Origin: Flavobacterium sp.
Lineage (GTDB): Bacteria > Bacteroidota > Bacteroidia > Flavobacteriales > Flavobacteriaceae
Assembly (NCBI RefSeq): GCF_030146175.1
Contig: NZ_JASLCE010000135.1
Location: 1 to 10,108 of the forward strand
Length of the DNA stretch: 10,108 bases
Direction of reading: 5' to 3'
Both the position numbers and the translations under genes were made by a program. The notes beneath the pieces are model-generated. The model saw nothing but the letters and a program-made list of their open reading frames with translations, searched no databases and was not told the DNA's origin. Numbering within the stretch: the stretch's first letter is position 1; every line of letters starts with the position of its first letter. Below, piece after piece: positions 1 through 5,456 of the stretch.

Positions 1-160
1 TTATGTTAAAATTATTCATCAAAGAGGCATACGGATTTTCAAAAAAAGAATTCCTGTTTTCAGTGTGATCCAAACTGATTTCCAGTTTTTTCATTTCCTC
101 TCGTAGGTTTTCGATTTCGTCATTCGAAAAAGGCTGAAATGCGTATTGTTGTCCTTCCAT
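1..160 (-). CDS. Unrecognised protein, N-terminal part only (runs off the left edge)
   Basis: A minus-strand reading frame opens with ATG at 160-158 and stays open for 53 codons to the window edge, so the C-terminal part is missing. The visible peptide starts MEGQQYAFQPFSNDEIENLR. It has a charged, helical stretch at about residues 14-30 (DEIENLREEMKKLEIS) that could form a short coiled coil, followed by a polar segment rich in Asn and Phe. There is no signal peptide or membrane segment. An AT-rich leader precedes the start with no clear Shine-Dalgarno site, which is normal for Bacteroidota. It is divergent from the Crp/Fnr-type regulator at 355. I do not recognise the family and propose no function. 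That it is a real gene is likely but unproven, because only 160 bases are visible. Confidence 0.5.
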   Translation of the reverse strand, partial: MEGQQYAFQPFSNDEIENLREEMKKLEISLDHTENRNSFFENPYASLMNNFNI

Positions 161-306
161 ATTGTTATTTTTAGTTCTGTTATCTTTATTTTCAATATAA
201 ATATAGACAATTTGTACTATTTTAATTTTGTTATCAAAAAATAATCACCTGATTAACACCATAATAATCACTTTAAAAATAAAATCCCTTACCCTTTCTA
301 TTTTAA

Positions 307-314
307 TATCTTTG
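307..314 (+). promoter_or_regulatory. Putative -7 box of the Crp/Fnr-type regulator gene
   Basis: TATCTTTG matches the Bacteroidota housekeeping -7 consensus TAnnTTTG exactly and lies 40 bases before the ATG at 355, giving a plausible leader of about 30-35 nt. No TTG is present at the expected -33 distance. Two perfect 8-bp palindromes lie between the box and the gene: ATGATCAT at 329-336 and ACAATTGT at 340-347. Either could bind a dimeric regulator, possibly the gene's own product, but that is speculative. Confidence 0.45.
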
Positions 315-354
315 ATAACATTCTACTTATGATCATCACACAATTGTTCCCTAT

Positions 355-891
355 ATGAATGCTATCGAAACTTTATATACTTTATTATTAGAAAACAAGC
401 TTTGGGAAACCGAAACGATTTTTAAACGAAATACTTACCTGATAACCGAAGGCAGCCTGGATTCGACTGTTTTCTTTATTGTTGAAGGTAGCGTCCGGGT
501 GTTTACTATTGATACCGAAGAAGAAAACACCATTCGGTTTGGTTATAAAAATTCGTTTGTTACGGCCATTGACAGCTTTTTCACAGACAAGCCTACACAG
601 TTTTACATTCAGGCACTGAAAAAATGCACCGTTCGGACCATCTCTAAAAGAAGTCTGCTGAATTTTATAGAAAGCGATCTAACGCATTTAAAATTATGGA
701 ATACAATACTCGGTCAGCTGATACTCCAACAAATGGAACGGGAAAGAGATCTGCTAATGGCTTCGCCTGTCGATCGGTATAAAAGTGTTTTAAAACGAAG
801 TCCACAGGTTTTCCAGGAAATTCCGGATAAATATATCGCTTCTTATCTTCGAATGACCGCCGAAACCTTGTCGCGTATCAAAAAGTCTTGA
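355..891 (+). CDS. Crp/Fnr family transcriptional regulator
   Basis: This 178-residue protein is a probable DNA-binding regulator with a cyclic-nucleotide-binding-type beta-roll. Residues about 20-100 form the sensor fold (FKRNTYLITEGS, FFIVEGSVRVF), residues about 105-140 the long dimerisation helix (LILQQMERERDLL), and residues about 141-178 a compact helix-turn-helix ending IASYLRMTAETLSRIKKS. The phosphate-binding RGES-type motif of classical CRP is absent: the region around SFFTDKPTQFY (residues 74-84) has another sequence, so cAMP binding is doubtful. There is no Fnr-type cysteine cluster. The protein stops almost directly after the recognition helix, slightly shorter than the roughly 190 residues usual for the family. 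The DinB-like gene follows 56 bp downstream on the same strand and may be co-transcribed or a target. The ligand and regulon cannot be read from the sequence. Confidence 0.88.
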   Translation: MNAIETLYTLLLENKLWETETIFKRNTYLITEGSLDSTVFFIVEGSVRVFTIDTEEENTIRFGYKNSFVTAIDSFFTDKPTQFYIQALKKCTVRTISKRSLLNFIESDLTHLKLWNTILGQLILQQMERERDLLMASPVDRYKSVLKRSPQVFQEIPDKYIASYLRMTAETLSRIKKS

Positions 892-947
892 TTTGTATCA
901 ATTTTTATTCGTCCGTCATATCCGAATTTTGTACAAATATTTAAACG

Positions 948-1502
948 ATGGAAACAAAGCAACTACTGGACGAATTAACCACGATAACCAAAAGTAATAT
1001 CGAAATTGCGAATTCTTTTAAAGCTACTAATCCGAAAACACTCAACTGGCGACAATCGGAAAAAAGCTGGAGTATTTTGGAATGTCTTGAACATCTGAAT
1101 CGTTATGGCGATTTTTATCTGCCGGAGCTAAATCGTTGTATTGCAAAAGCCTGTAATAAAAAGCCGCGATTGTTTTATAAAACCGGAGTTTTAGGCGGTT
1201 ATTTTGCCCGAATGATGAAAGCGGAAAGTCGGACGAAAATAAAATCCTTAAAAAGTTATAATCCAATCGGTAGTCAACTGGATCAAGGTGTTCTGGATGT
1301 TTTTATTACGCAACAGGAAACCTTATTACTTATTCTCGAAAAAGCACAGCAAGTTGATCTGATCAAAAACAAAACGGCTATTAGTCTGAGTCGGTTTATC
1401 CGTTTGCAATTGGGTGATACCCTATCGTTTCTGATTTACCATAACGAACGCCATGTAAAACAGGCTTCGAATGTTTTAAAACAGCATTCAAAAAATATTT
1501 AA
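948..1502 (+). CDS. DinB-like (DinB_2/YfiT superfamily) putative metal-dependent protein
   Basis: This 184-residue protein resembles the DinB/YfiT four-helix-bundle superfamily, whose members carry a three-histidine metal site and often act as thiol transferases or stress proteins of unknown substrate. The histidine pattern is visible: His49 in the early helix (WSILECLEHLN), and His165 and His169 in the late helix (YHNERHVKQ). This spacing is typical of the family. The WSILECLEHL segment after a short N-terminal helix is also characteristic. There is no signal peptide or membrane segment, so it is probably cytosolic. It follows the Crp/Fnr-type regulator by 56 bp. No clear TAnnTTTG box was found in the gap, so read-through from the regulator is plausible. 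The substrate is unknown. Fold confidence is good; functional confidence is low. Confidence 0.85.
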   Translation: METKQLLDELTTITKSNIEIANSFKATNPKTLNWRQSEKSWSILECLEHLNRYGDFYLPELNRCIAKACNKKPRLFYKTGVLGGYFARMMKAESRTKIKSLKSYNPIGSQLDQGVLDVFITQQETLLLILEKAQQVDLIKNKTAISLSRFIRLQLGDTLSFLIYHNERHVKQASNVLKQHSKNI

Positions 1503-1516
1503 TTATCTAATATATA

Positions 1517-1549
1517 ACACCTGACAGGTTTTAGAAACCTGTCAGGTGT
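1517..1549. repeat. Perfect 15-bp inverted repeat with 3-nt loop, REP-like
   Basis: The left arm 1517-1531 and the right arm 1535-1549 are exact reverse complements, separated by TAG. Each arm contains its own odd palindrome, ACCTGaCAGGT (1519-1529) and ACCTGtCAGGT (1537-1547), so the element is a palindrome built of two palindromes. It lies 15 bases after the DinB-like stop codon. No T-run follows on either strand, so it is a poor classical intrinsic terminator. It could be a dispersed REP-like element or an mRNA 3'-end stabiliser. Only one copy is visible here. Confidence 0.75.
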
Positions 1550-1551
1550 AG

Positions 1552-1654
1552 CAAATAGCAATAAAAAGGAGGCTTCTAAGCGGACAGCCCTTTATTTGTA
1601 TAGCTGCAAGGAATTTTTTCTATACTTACCCTTTTTCCAATTACATCTGGAGAA
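1552..1654 (-). repeat. Diverged partial copy of the sucD 3' end and terminator region
   Basis: Positions 1552-1615 align without gaps to 1664-1727 with 52 of 64 bases identical, counted by hand. The similarity continues with small indels into the sucD coding end, to about 1654 against 1771. Read on the minus strand, this copy encodes FSPDVIGKRV in the register where SucD has [10 protein letters not shown]. It has no start codon and no SucD-like stop. The hairpin that is well formed in the intact copy is poorly paired here. This looks like a duplicated or recombined remnant, not a gene. Confidence 0.7.
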
Positions 1655-1663
1655 AAACCTTGA

Positions 1664-1771
1664 CAAATAGCAATAAAAAAGGGCCGTCTAAACAGACAGT
1701 CCTTTATTTTTATAGCGACCGGGAATTAACCCAATACTTCTTTTACTTTTTTACCGATTTCAGCCGGAGAA
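1664..1771 (-). repeat. Intact partner of the sucD-end duplication
   Basis: This is the second repeat unit. It comprises the sucD terminator region and the last codons of sucD, and is offset by 112 bases from the diverged copy at 1552, with the offset rising to 117 at the far end through small indels. This copy retains the functional stop codon and the well-paired hairpin. Confidence 0.7.
1675..1704 (-). terminator. Intrinsic terminator of sucD (possibly bidirectional)
   Basis: On the minus strand, 21 bases after the sucD stop codon, AAGGACTGTCT (1704-1694) pairs with AGACGGCCCTT (1689-1679) across a 4-nt loop. The stem has one A-C mismatch and one G-T pair. A run of six T follows (1680-1675). 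The opposite strand also has a T-rich tract after the stem, so it may also stop transcripts coming from the DinB-like gene. Confidence 0.75.
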
Positions 1772-2598
1772 TCTACCACATGGATTCCATTCTCTCTCAT
1801 GATACGTTTTTTAGCTTCAGCAGTATCATCAGCACCACCAACAATCGCACCAGCGTGACCCATTGTTCTTCCTTTCGGAGCGGTTTCACCAGCGATAAAT
1901 CCGATTACCGGTTTGCGGTTTCCGTCAGCTTTAATCCAACGTGCAGCATCAGCTTCCAATTGTCCACCGATCTCACCGATCATGATGATACATTCTGTTT
2001 CCGGATCGTTCATTAATAATTCTACCGCTTCTTTAGTAGTCGTTCCGATAATCGGGTCACCACCAATTCCGATAGCTGTAGTAATTCCTAAACCTTGTTT
2101 TACAACCTGATCAGCAGCTTCGTATGTTAATGTTCCTGATTTAGAAACGATACCTACAGTTCCTTTTTTGAAAACGAAACCTGGCATGATACCAACTTTA
2201 GCTTCACCCGGAGTGATTACACCCGGACAGTTAGGTCCAACTAAACGACAGTCTCTGTGTTTAATATAATCATAAGCTTTAATCATATCGGCTACCGGAA
2301 TACCTTCTGTAATCGTGATGATCACTTTGATACCAGCATCCGCAGCTTCCATAATTGCATCAGCAGCAAAAGCTGGCGGAACGAAAATGATAGTCGTATC
2401 GGCACCTGCCTGATCAACAGCGTCTTTTACCGTGTTGAAAACCGGACGGTCCAAATGCGTTGTTCCTCCTTTACCCGGAGTAACTCCACCTACAACGTTA
2501 CTACCATATTCAATCATTTGCGTAGCGTGGAAAGTTCCTTCGCTACCTGTAAATCCTTGAACAATTATTTTAGAATCTTTATTTACTAAAACACTCAT
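1726..2598 (-). CDS. sucD: Succinyl-CoA ligase alpha subunit
   Basis: This is the alpha subunit of succinate-CoA ligase, the TCA-cycle enzyme that interconverts succinyl-CoA and succinate with substrate-level nucleotide phosphorylation. At 290 residues it is the normal length for the family. The N-terminal CoA-binding Rossmann domain (about 1-125) shows [11 protein letters not shown] (residues 15-25) and GPNCPG (121-126). The ligase domain follows with SKSGTLTYE (152-160). The phosphorylated active-site histidine is His248 in GHAGAIVGG, equivalent to E. coli His246. The start ATG is preceded by an AT-rich leader. The gene lies 109 bp downstream of the NTF2-like gene with its own promoter-like box, and ends at a hairpin terminator. 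The beta subunit gene sucC is not in the window, so the two subunits are not encoded side by side here. Identification is firm. Confidence 0.98.
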   Translation of the reverse strand: MSVLVNKDSKIIVQGFTGSEGTFHATQMIEYGSNVVGGVTPGKGGTTHLDRPVFNTVKDAVDQAGADTTIIFVPPAFAADAIMEAADAGIKVIITITEGIPVADMIKAYDYIKHRDCRLVGPNCPGVITPGEAKVGIMPGFVFKKGTVGIVSKSGTLTYEAADQVVKQGLGITTAIGIGGDPIIGTTTKEAVELLMNDPETECIIMIGEIGGQLEADAARWIKADGNRKPVIGFIAGETAPKGRTMGHAGAIVGGADDTAEAKKRIMRENGIHVVDSPAEIGKKVKEVLG

Positions 2599-2634
2599 GA
2601 TATTTTTTTTATATTATTTTTAAAAACTGTGTTG

Positions 2635-2642
2635 CAAAAATA
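2635..2642 (-). promoter_or_regulatory. Putative -7 box for sucD
   Basis: On the minus strand TATTTTTG matches TAnnTTTG exactly and lies 36 bases before the sucD ATG. No good TTG -33 element is seen at 17-23 bases upstream. With a 109-bp gap in front of sucD, an independent promoter is reasonable. Confidence 0.45.
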
Positions 2643-2663
2643 GGGTTTTGAACGTAATCGAAG

Positions 2664-2681
2664 AAAGTTTTTTCAAACTTT
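2664..2681 (-). terminator. Weak AT-rich hairpin after the NTF2-like gene
   Basis: AAAGTTT (2664-2670) and AAACTTT (2675-2681) form a perfect 7-bp inverted repeat with a 4-nt loop, 26 bases after the stop of the minus-strand NTF2-like gene and upstream of the sucD promoter-like box. The stem has only one G-C pair and is followed by CTTC instead of a T-run, so termination would be weak. Confidence 0.3.
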
Positions 2682-2707
2682 TATCGGCTATTTTTTATTT
2701 TTTTCGC

Positions 2708-3067
2708 TTAGTCCAACTGACTCATCTGGTAAACCTTATAGAGCTTATCGTCTTTGAGTTCACAGATGACCATAAAATGCGCTAAAATGATCTCTTCGTT
2801 TGGATTTTCAATCGGTGCTACATAATGGGTGTAATGTAGCGATACCTTATGATTGTCTTCCAAAATATGATTGATTTCGATCCTTGACGCGATATACGAT
2901 TTACTCAGTTCCGTTGCCAGTTCCAGTAAATCCTGTTTGTCCAGTTGTAAAAAGCCTTTGGAACTGTGCCAGTTAAAGATGATTTCATCGTGCAGGAATG
3001 TTTCCATCAAACTCTTGTTTAACGGACCATTTGCCAGATAAAACGCCTGAACCAGTTCTTTATTCAT
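2708..3067 (-). CDS. NTF2-like / SnoaL-like fold protein of unknown function
   Basis: This 119-residue protein has the features of the cone-shaped NTF2-like fold. An N-terminal helix (MNKELVQAFYLANG) is followed by a FLHDEIIFNWHSS segment (residues 24-36) and a C-terminal set of beta strands (KVSLHYTHYV, IILAHFMVICEL, DDKLYKVYQMSQLD). Proteins of this fold may bind small hydrophobic ligands or act as isomerases or hydratases, but the sequence alone fixes no substrate. The ATG overlaps the end of the upstream lpxD-like gene by 8 bp, a layout that suggests translational coupling and a shared role with that acyltransferase paralogue. There is no signal peptide. Fold assignment is fairly good; function is unknown. 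Confidence 0.85.
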   Translation of the reverse strand: MNKELVQAFYLANGPLNKSLMETFLHDEIIFNWHSSKGFLQLDKQDLLELATELSKSYIASRIEINHILEDNHKVSLHYTHYVAPIENPNEEIILAHFMVICELKDDKLYKVYQMSQLD

Positions 3068-3998
3068 TTTTATTGATTTGTGTTAGAATTTGCGGAATCT
3101 TTTTCACGTAGGCCAGCTGTTTTAGTTTTTCCCTTGACTCTTCGGCCGGGTAACCAAAATAAACTTTACCGCCTTCCAGTGATTTTGAAACTCCGGACTG
3201 TGCCAAAACAACCGCTTTTTCACCGATGGTAATACCACTGGTGGTTCCCACTTGTCCCCAAAGCGTTACTTCATCTTCGATGATTACACATCCGGCAATT
3301 CCGGTTTGAGCCGCGATAAGACATTTTTTACCAATTACCGTATCGTGTCCGATATGTACCTGATTGTCTATTTTAGCGCCTTCGCGAATGGTTGTATCTC
3401 CGGTAACACCTCTATCGATGGTACATAAAGCACCGATACCAACGTTATTTTCGATTACCACACGACCGCAGGAAACCAACTGATCAAATCCTTCCGGGCG
3501 TTTTTTATAATAGAACGCATCTGCTCCTAAAATACTACCGGCATGGATAATCACATTATCGCCAATTACCGTATCGTCGTACAAGGTAACATTAGGATGA
3601 ATCAGGCAGTTTTTACCAATCACCACATTATTTCCGATAAAACAATTGGGCTGAATTACGGTACCTTCGCCAATGACAGCGGTATCCGAAATAGCAACTC
3701 CTGTCGCTTTAAACGGTTTGAAGTGACGTGATAATTTATTAAAATCGCGAAACGGATCGTCCGACAATAAAAGCGCTTTCCCTTCAGGGCATTCCACTTC
3801 TTTATTGATCAAAACTATTGTTGCAGCCGACTGTAATGCTTTGTCGTAATATTTCGGGTGATCCACAAAAACAATATCACCCGGTTCAACCACGTGAATC
3901 TCATTCATTCCCAATACTGGAAATTCGGCATCACCTACAAATTTACAATCAATTATCGCAGCGATTTCACGTAAAGAATAGGTTCTTGTAAATTTCAT
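3060..3998 (-). CDS. LpxD-like N-acyltransferase paralogue (hexapeptide-repeat protein)
   Basis: This 312-residue protein is homologous to LpxD, which transfers a 3-hydroxyacyl chain from ACP to the 2-amino group of UDP-3-O-acyl-glucosamine. An N-terminal uridine-binding-like domain (about 1-95) is followed by a left-handed beta-helix of hexapeptide repeats (about 100-270) and a C-terminal helical tail. The main catalytic histidine is kept as His218 (DNQVHIGHDTVIG), matching His241 of the lpxD product encoded at 6873-7889. The second conserved LpxD histidine (E. coli His276, His278 in that product within [12 protein letters not shown]) is replaced by glycine in GQVGTTSGITIG. The GSDGFGFA loop reads GADAFYYK. 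Altered acyl or sugar specificity is therefore possible. Automatic annotation may call it lpxD too. It follows efp after a hairpin and overlaps the NTF2-like gene by 8 bp. Confidence 0.85.
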   Translation of the reverse strand: MKFTRTYSLREIAAIIDCKFVGDAEFPVLGMNEIHVVEPGDIVFVDHPKYYDKALQSAATIVLINKEVECPEGKALLLSDDPFRDFNKLSRHFKPFKATGVAISDTAVIGEGTVIQPNCFIGNNVVIGKNCLIHPNVTLYDDTVIGDNVIIHAGSILGADAFYYKKRPEGFDQLVSCGRVVIENNVGIGALCTIDRGVTGDTTIREGAKIDNQVHIGHDTVIGKKCLIAAQTGIAGCVIIEDEVTLWGQVGTTSGITIGEKAVVLAQSGVSKSLEGGKVYFGYPAEESREKLKQLAYVKKIPQILTQINKNE

Positions 3999-4010
3999 AT
4001 TATAGTAAGA

Positions 4011-4039
4011 TAAAATTGGGCAATATTATATTGCCCAAT
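4011..4039 (-). terminator. Strong hairpin between efp and the lpxD-like gene
   Basis: ATTGGGCAATA (4015-4025) and TATTGCCCAAT (4029-4039) form a perfect 11-bp inverted repeat with a 3-nt loop. On the minus strand the stem is followed by TTTT (4014-4011). It lies 10 bases after the efp stop codon and 16 bases before the ATG of the lpxD-like gene. It fits a terminator or attenuator that separates the lipid A/efp transcript from the next two genes. Confidence 0.7.
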
Positions 4040-4049
4040 AAAAATAAAA

Positions 4050-4616
4050 TTATTCTTTAACCCGTTCCATATAAGAACCGGTAGCGGTGTCGATTTTAAT
4101 TTTGTCACCTTCGTTGATAAACAAAGGCACGTTAATAGAAGCTCCTGTTTCTACTTTTGCCGGTTTAGTAGCATTTGTAGCCGTATTTCCTTTAATTCCT
4201 GGCTCTGCATAGGTTACTTCCAATACTACAGATGCCGGCATATCTACTGATAATGGCGCTTCCGTTTCAGCATTGATCTGAACCATTACATTTTCTCCTT
4301 CTTTTAATAAATCCGGAGCATCAAGAATGTTTTTATTTAAAGCAATCTGCTCATACGTTTCCACATTCATAAAGTGAAAATCTTCTCCTTCCGCGTATAA
4401 AAACTGGAATTTGTGAGTTTCTACCCGAACTACTTCGATTTTATGTCCTGCTGAGAAAGTATTATCCAATACTTTACCATTGGTTACACTTTTTAATTTT
4501 GTTCTTACAAATGCAGGTCCTTTTCCTGGTTTTACGTGTAAAAATTCTACAATTTTATAAATATCATTGTTGAATTTGATACATAATCCGTTTCTAATAT
4601 CAGCCGTACTCGCCAT
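4050..4616 (-). CDS. efp: Translation elongation factor P
   Basis: EF-P binds ribosomes stalled at polyproline stretches and promotes peptide-bond formation. The protein has the standard 188 residues and three beta-barrel domains: a KOW-like N-domain (about 1-65), a central OB domain (about 66-127) and a C-terminal OB domain (about 130-188). The loop carrying the modified residue reads HVKPGKGPAFVRTK, with Lys32 at the position of E. coli Lys34. The family signature near the end is recognisable (GASINVPLFINEGDKIKIDTATG, residues about 158-180). The gene is 43 bp downstream of lpxA and followed 10 bases later by a strong hairpin. No modifying enzyme (EpmA or others) is encoded in the window, so whether Lys32 is modified is open. 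Confidence 0.97.
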   Translation of the reverse strand: MASTADIRNGLCIKFNNDIYKIVEFLHVKPGKGPAFVRTKLKSVTNGKVLDNTFSAGHKIEVVRVETHKFQFLYAEGEDFHFMNVETYEQIALNKNILDAPDLLKEGENVMVQINAETEAPLSVDMPASVVLEVTYAEPGIKGNTATNATKPAKVETGASINVPLFINEGDKIKIDTATGSYMERVKE

Positions 4617-4659
4617 TTTTTATTTTGTTTGTTTATTTAAAAATCTATTTGCTTACTTA

Positions 4660-5445
4660 TTAATATATACCGGTATATCCTTTCATTACACCTCTTGAGG
4701 AATTACGAATGAATAAAATAATCTCATCGCGTTCCGGAGTAGCTTCCATTTCGGCTTCAATAATGCTTAAAGCCTGAGTGGTATTGTAATTTTTCTGGTA
4801 TAAAATTCTGTAAATATCCTGAATTTCTCTGATTTTTTCAGTAGAAAATCCTCTTCTTCGCAATCCTACCGAGTTAATTCCCACATAAGATAGCGGTTCT
4901 TTTGCAGCCTTGGTAAACGGCGGAACATCTTTACGCAAAAGCGATCCTCCGGAAATCATGGCATGCTCTCCGATATTGATAAACTGGTGTACTGCCGAAA
5001 GTCCGCCGATGATGGCAAAATCGCCAACCGTTACGTGACCACCTAAAAGTACGCCATTTACAATTATTACATTGTCTCCGATATGACAATCGTGCGCAAT
5101 ATGCGCCGTAGCCATAATAAGACAGTTTTTACCTATTTTAGTAACACCGGATGCTACCGTTCCACGGTTTACCGTAACACATTCCCGTACTGTGGTATTG
5201 TCTCCGATAATAGCCAAAGAATCTTCACCTCCGAATTTTAAATCCTGAGGAACAGCCGAAATAACGGCTCCCGGGAAAATATTACAGTTTTTCCCAATAC
5301 GGGCACCTTCCATAATCGTCACATTGGAACCGATCCAGGTTCCCTCCCCGATTTCAACATTATTATGGATCGTTGTAAAAGGTTCAATCACCACATTTTT
5401 CGCAATCTTTGCGCCCGGGTGTACGTATGCTAAGGGTTGATTCAT
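4660..5445 (-). CDS. lpxA: Acyl-ACP--UDP-N-acetylglucosamine O-acyltransferase
   Basis: LpxA catalyses the first step of lipid A synthesis, moving a 3-hydroxyacyl chain from ACP to the 3-OH of UDP-GlcNAc in the cytosol. I chose the ATG at 5445, giving 261 residues, the normal family length. A longer frame from 5541 would overlap the lpxC/fabZ 3' end by about 85 bases and add 32 residues unlike LpxA. The left-handed beta-helix of hexapeptide repeats spans about 8-180, with a C-terminal helical region that includes GLRRRGF (194-200). The catalytic histidine is His118 in AHIAHDC (E. coli His125). Gly166 aligns with E. coli Gly173, the acyl-length ruler residue. Glycine there fits use of long 3-hydroxyacyl chains. 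It starts 11 bp after the lpxC/fabZ stop. Confidence 0.97.
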   Translation of the reverse strand: MNQPLAYVHPGAKIAKNVVIEPFTTIHNNVEIGEGTWIGSNVTIMEGARIGKNCNIFPGAVISAVPQDLKFGGEDSLAIIGDNTTVRECVTVNRGTVASGVTKIGKNCLIMATAHIAHDCHIGDNVIIVNGVLLGGHVTVGDFAIIGGLSAVHQFINIGEHAMISGGSLLRKDVPPFTKAAKEPLSYVGINSVGLRRRGFSTEKIREIQDIYRILYQKNYNTTQALSIIEAEMEATPERDEIILFIRNSSRGVMKGYTGIY

Positions 5446-5456
5446 ACTTTGCTTGT

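Noticed and set aside
241..271. Direct repeat ATAATCAC at 241-248 and 264-271 as a CRISPR-like or iteron array
   Set aside because: Only two 8-bp copies in very AT-rich DNA; no further units, so chance is the simplest explanation.
1042..1266. Minus-strand open frame of 74 codons
   Set aside because: It is antisense inside the DinB-like gene, whose histidine pattern supports the plus strand.
1517..1549. Inverted repeat as a classical intrinsic terminator of the DinB-like gene
   Set aside because: No T-run follows the stem on the plus strand, although the stem itself is strong; it is listed as a repeat.
1660..2589. Plus-strand open frames at 1660-2016, 1913-2110 and 2257-2589
   Set aside because: They lie antisense to sucD, which is beyond doubt, and their translations are low-complexity with no recognisable domain.
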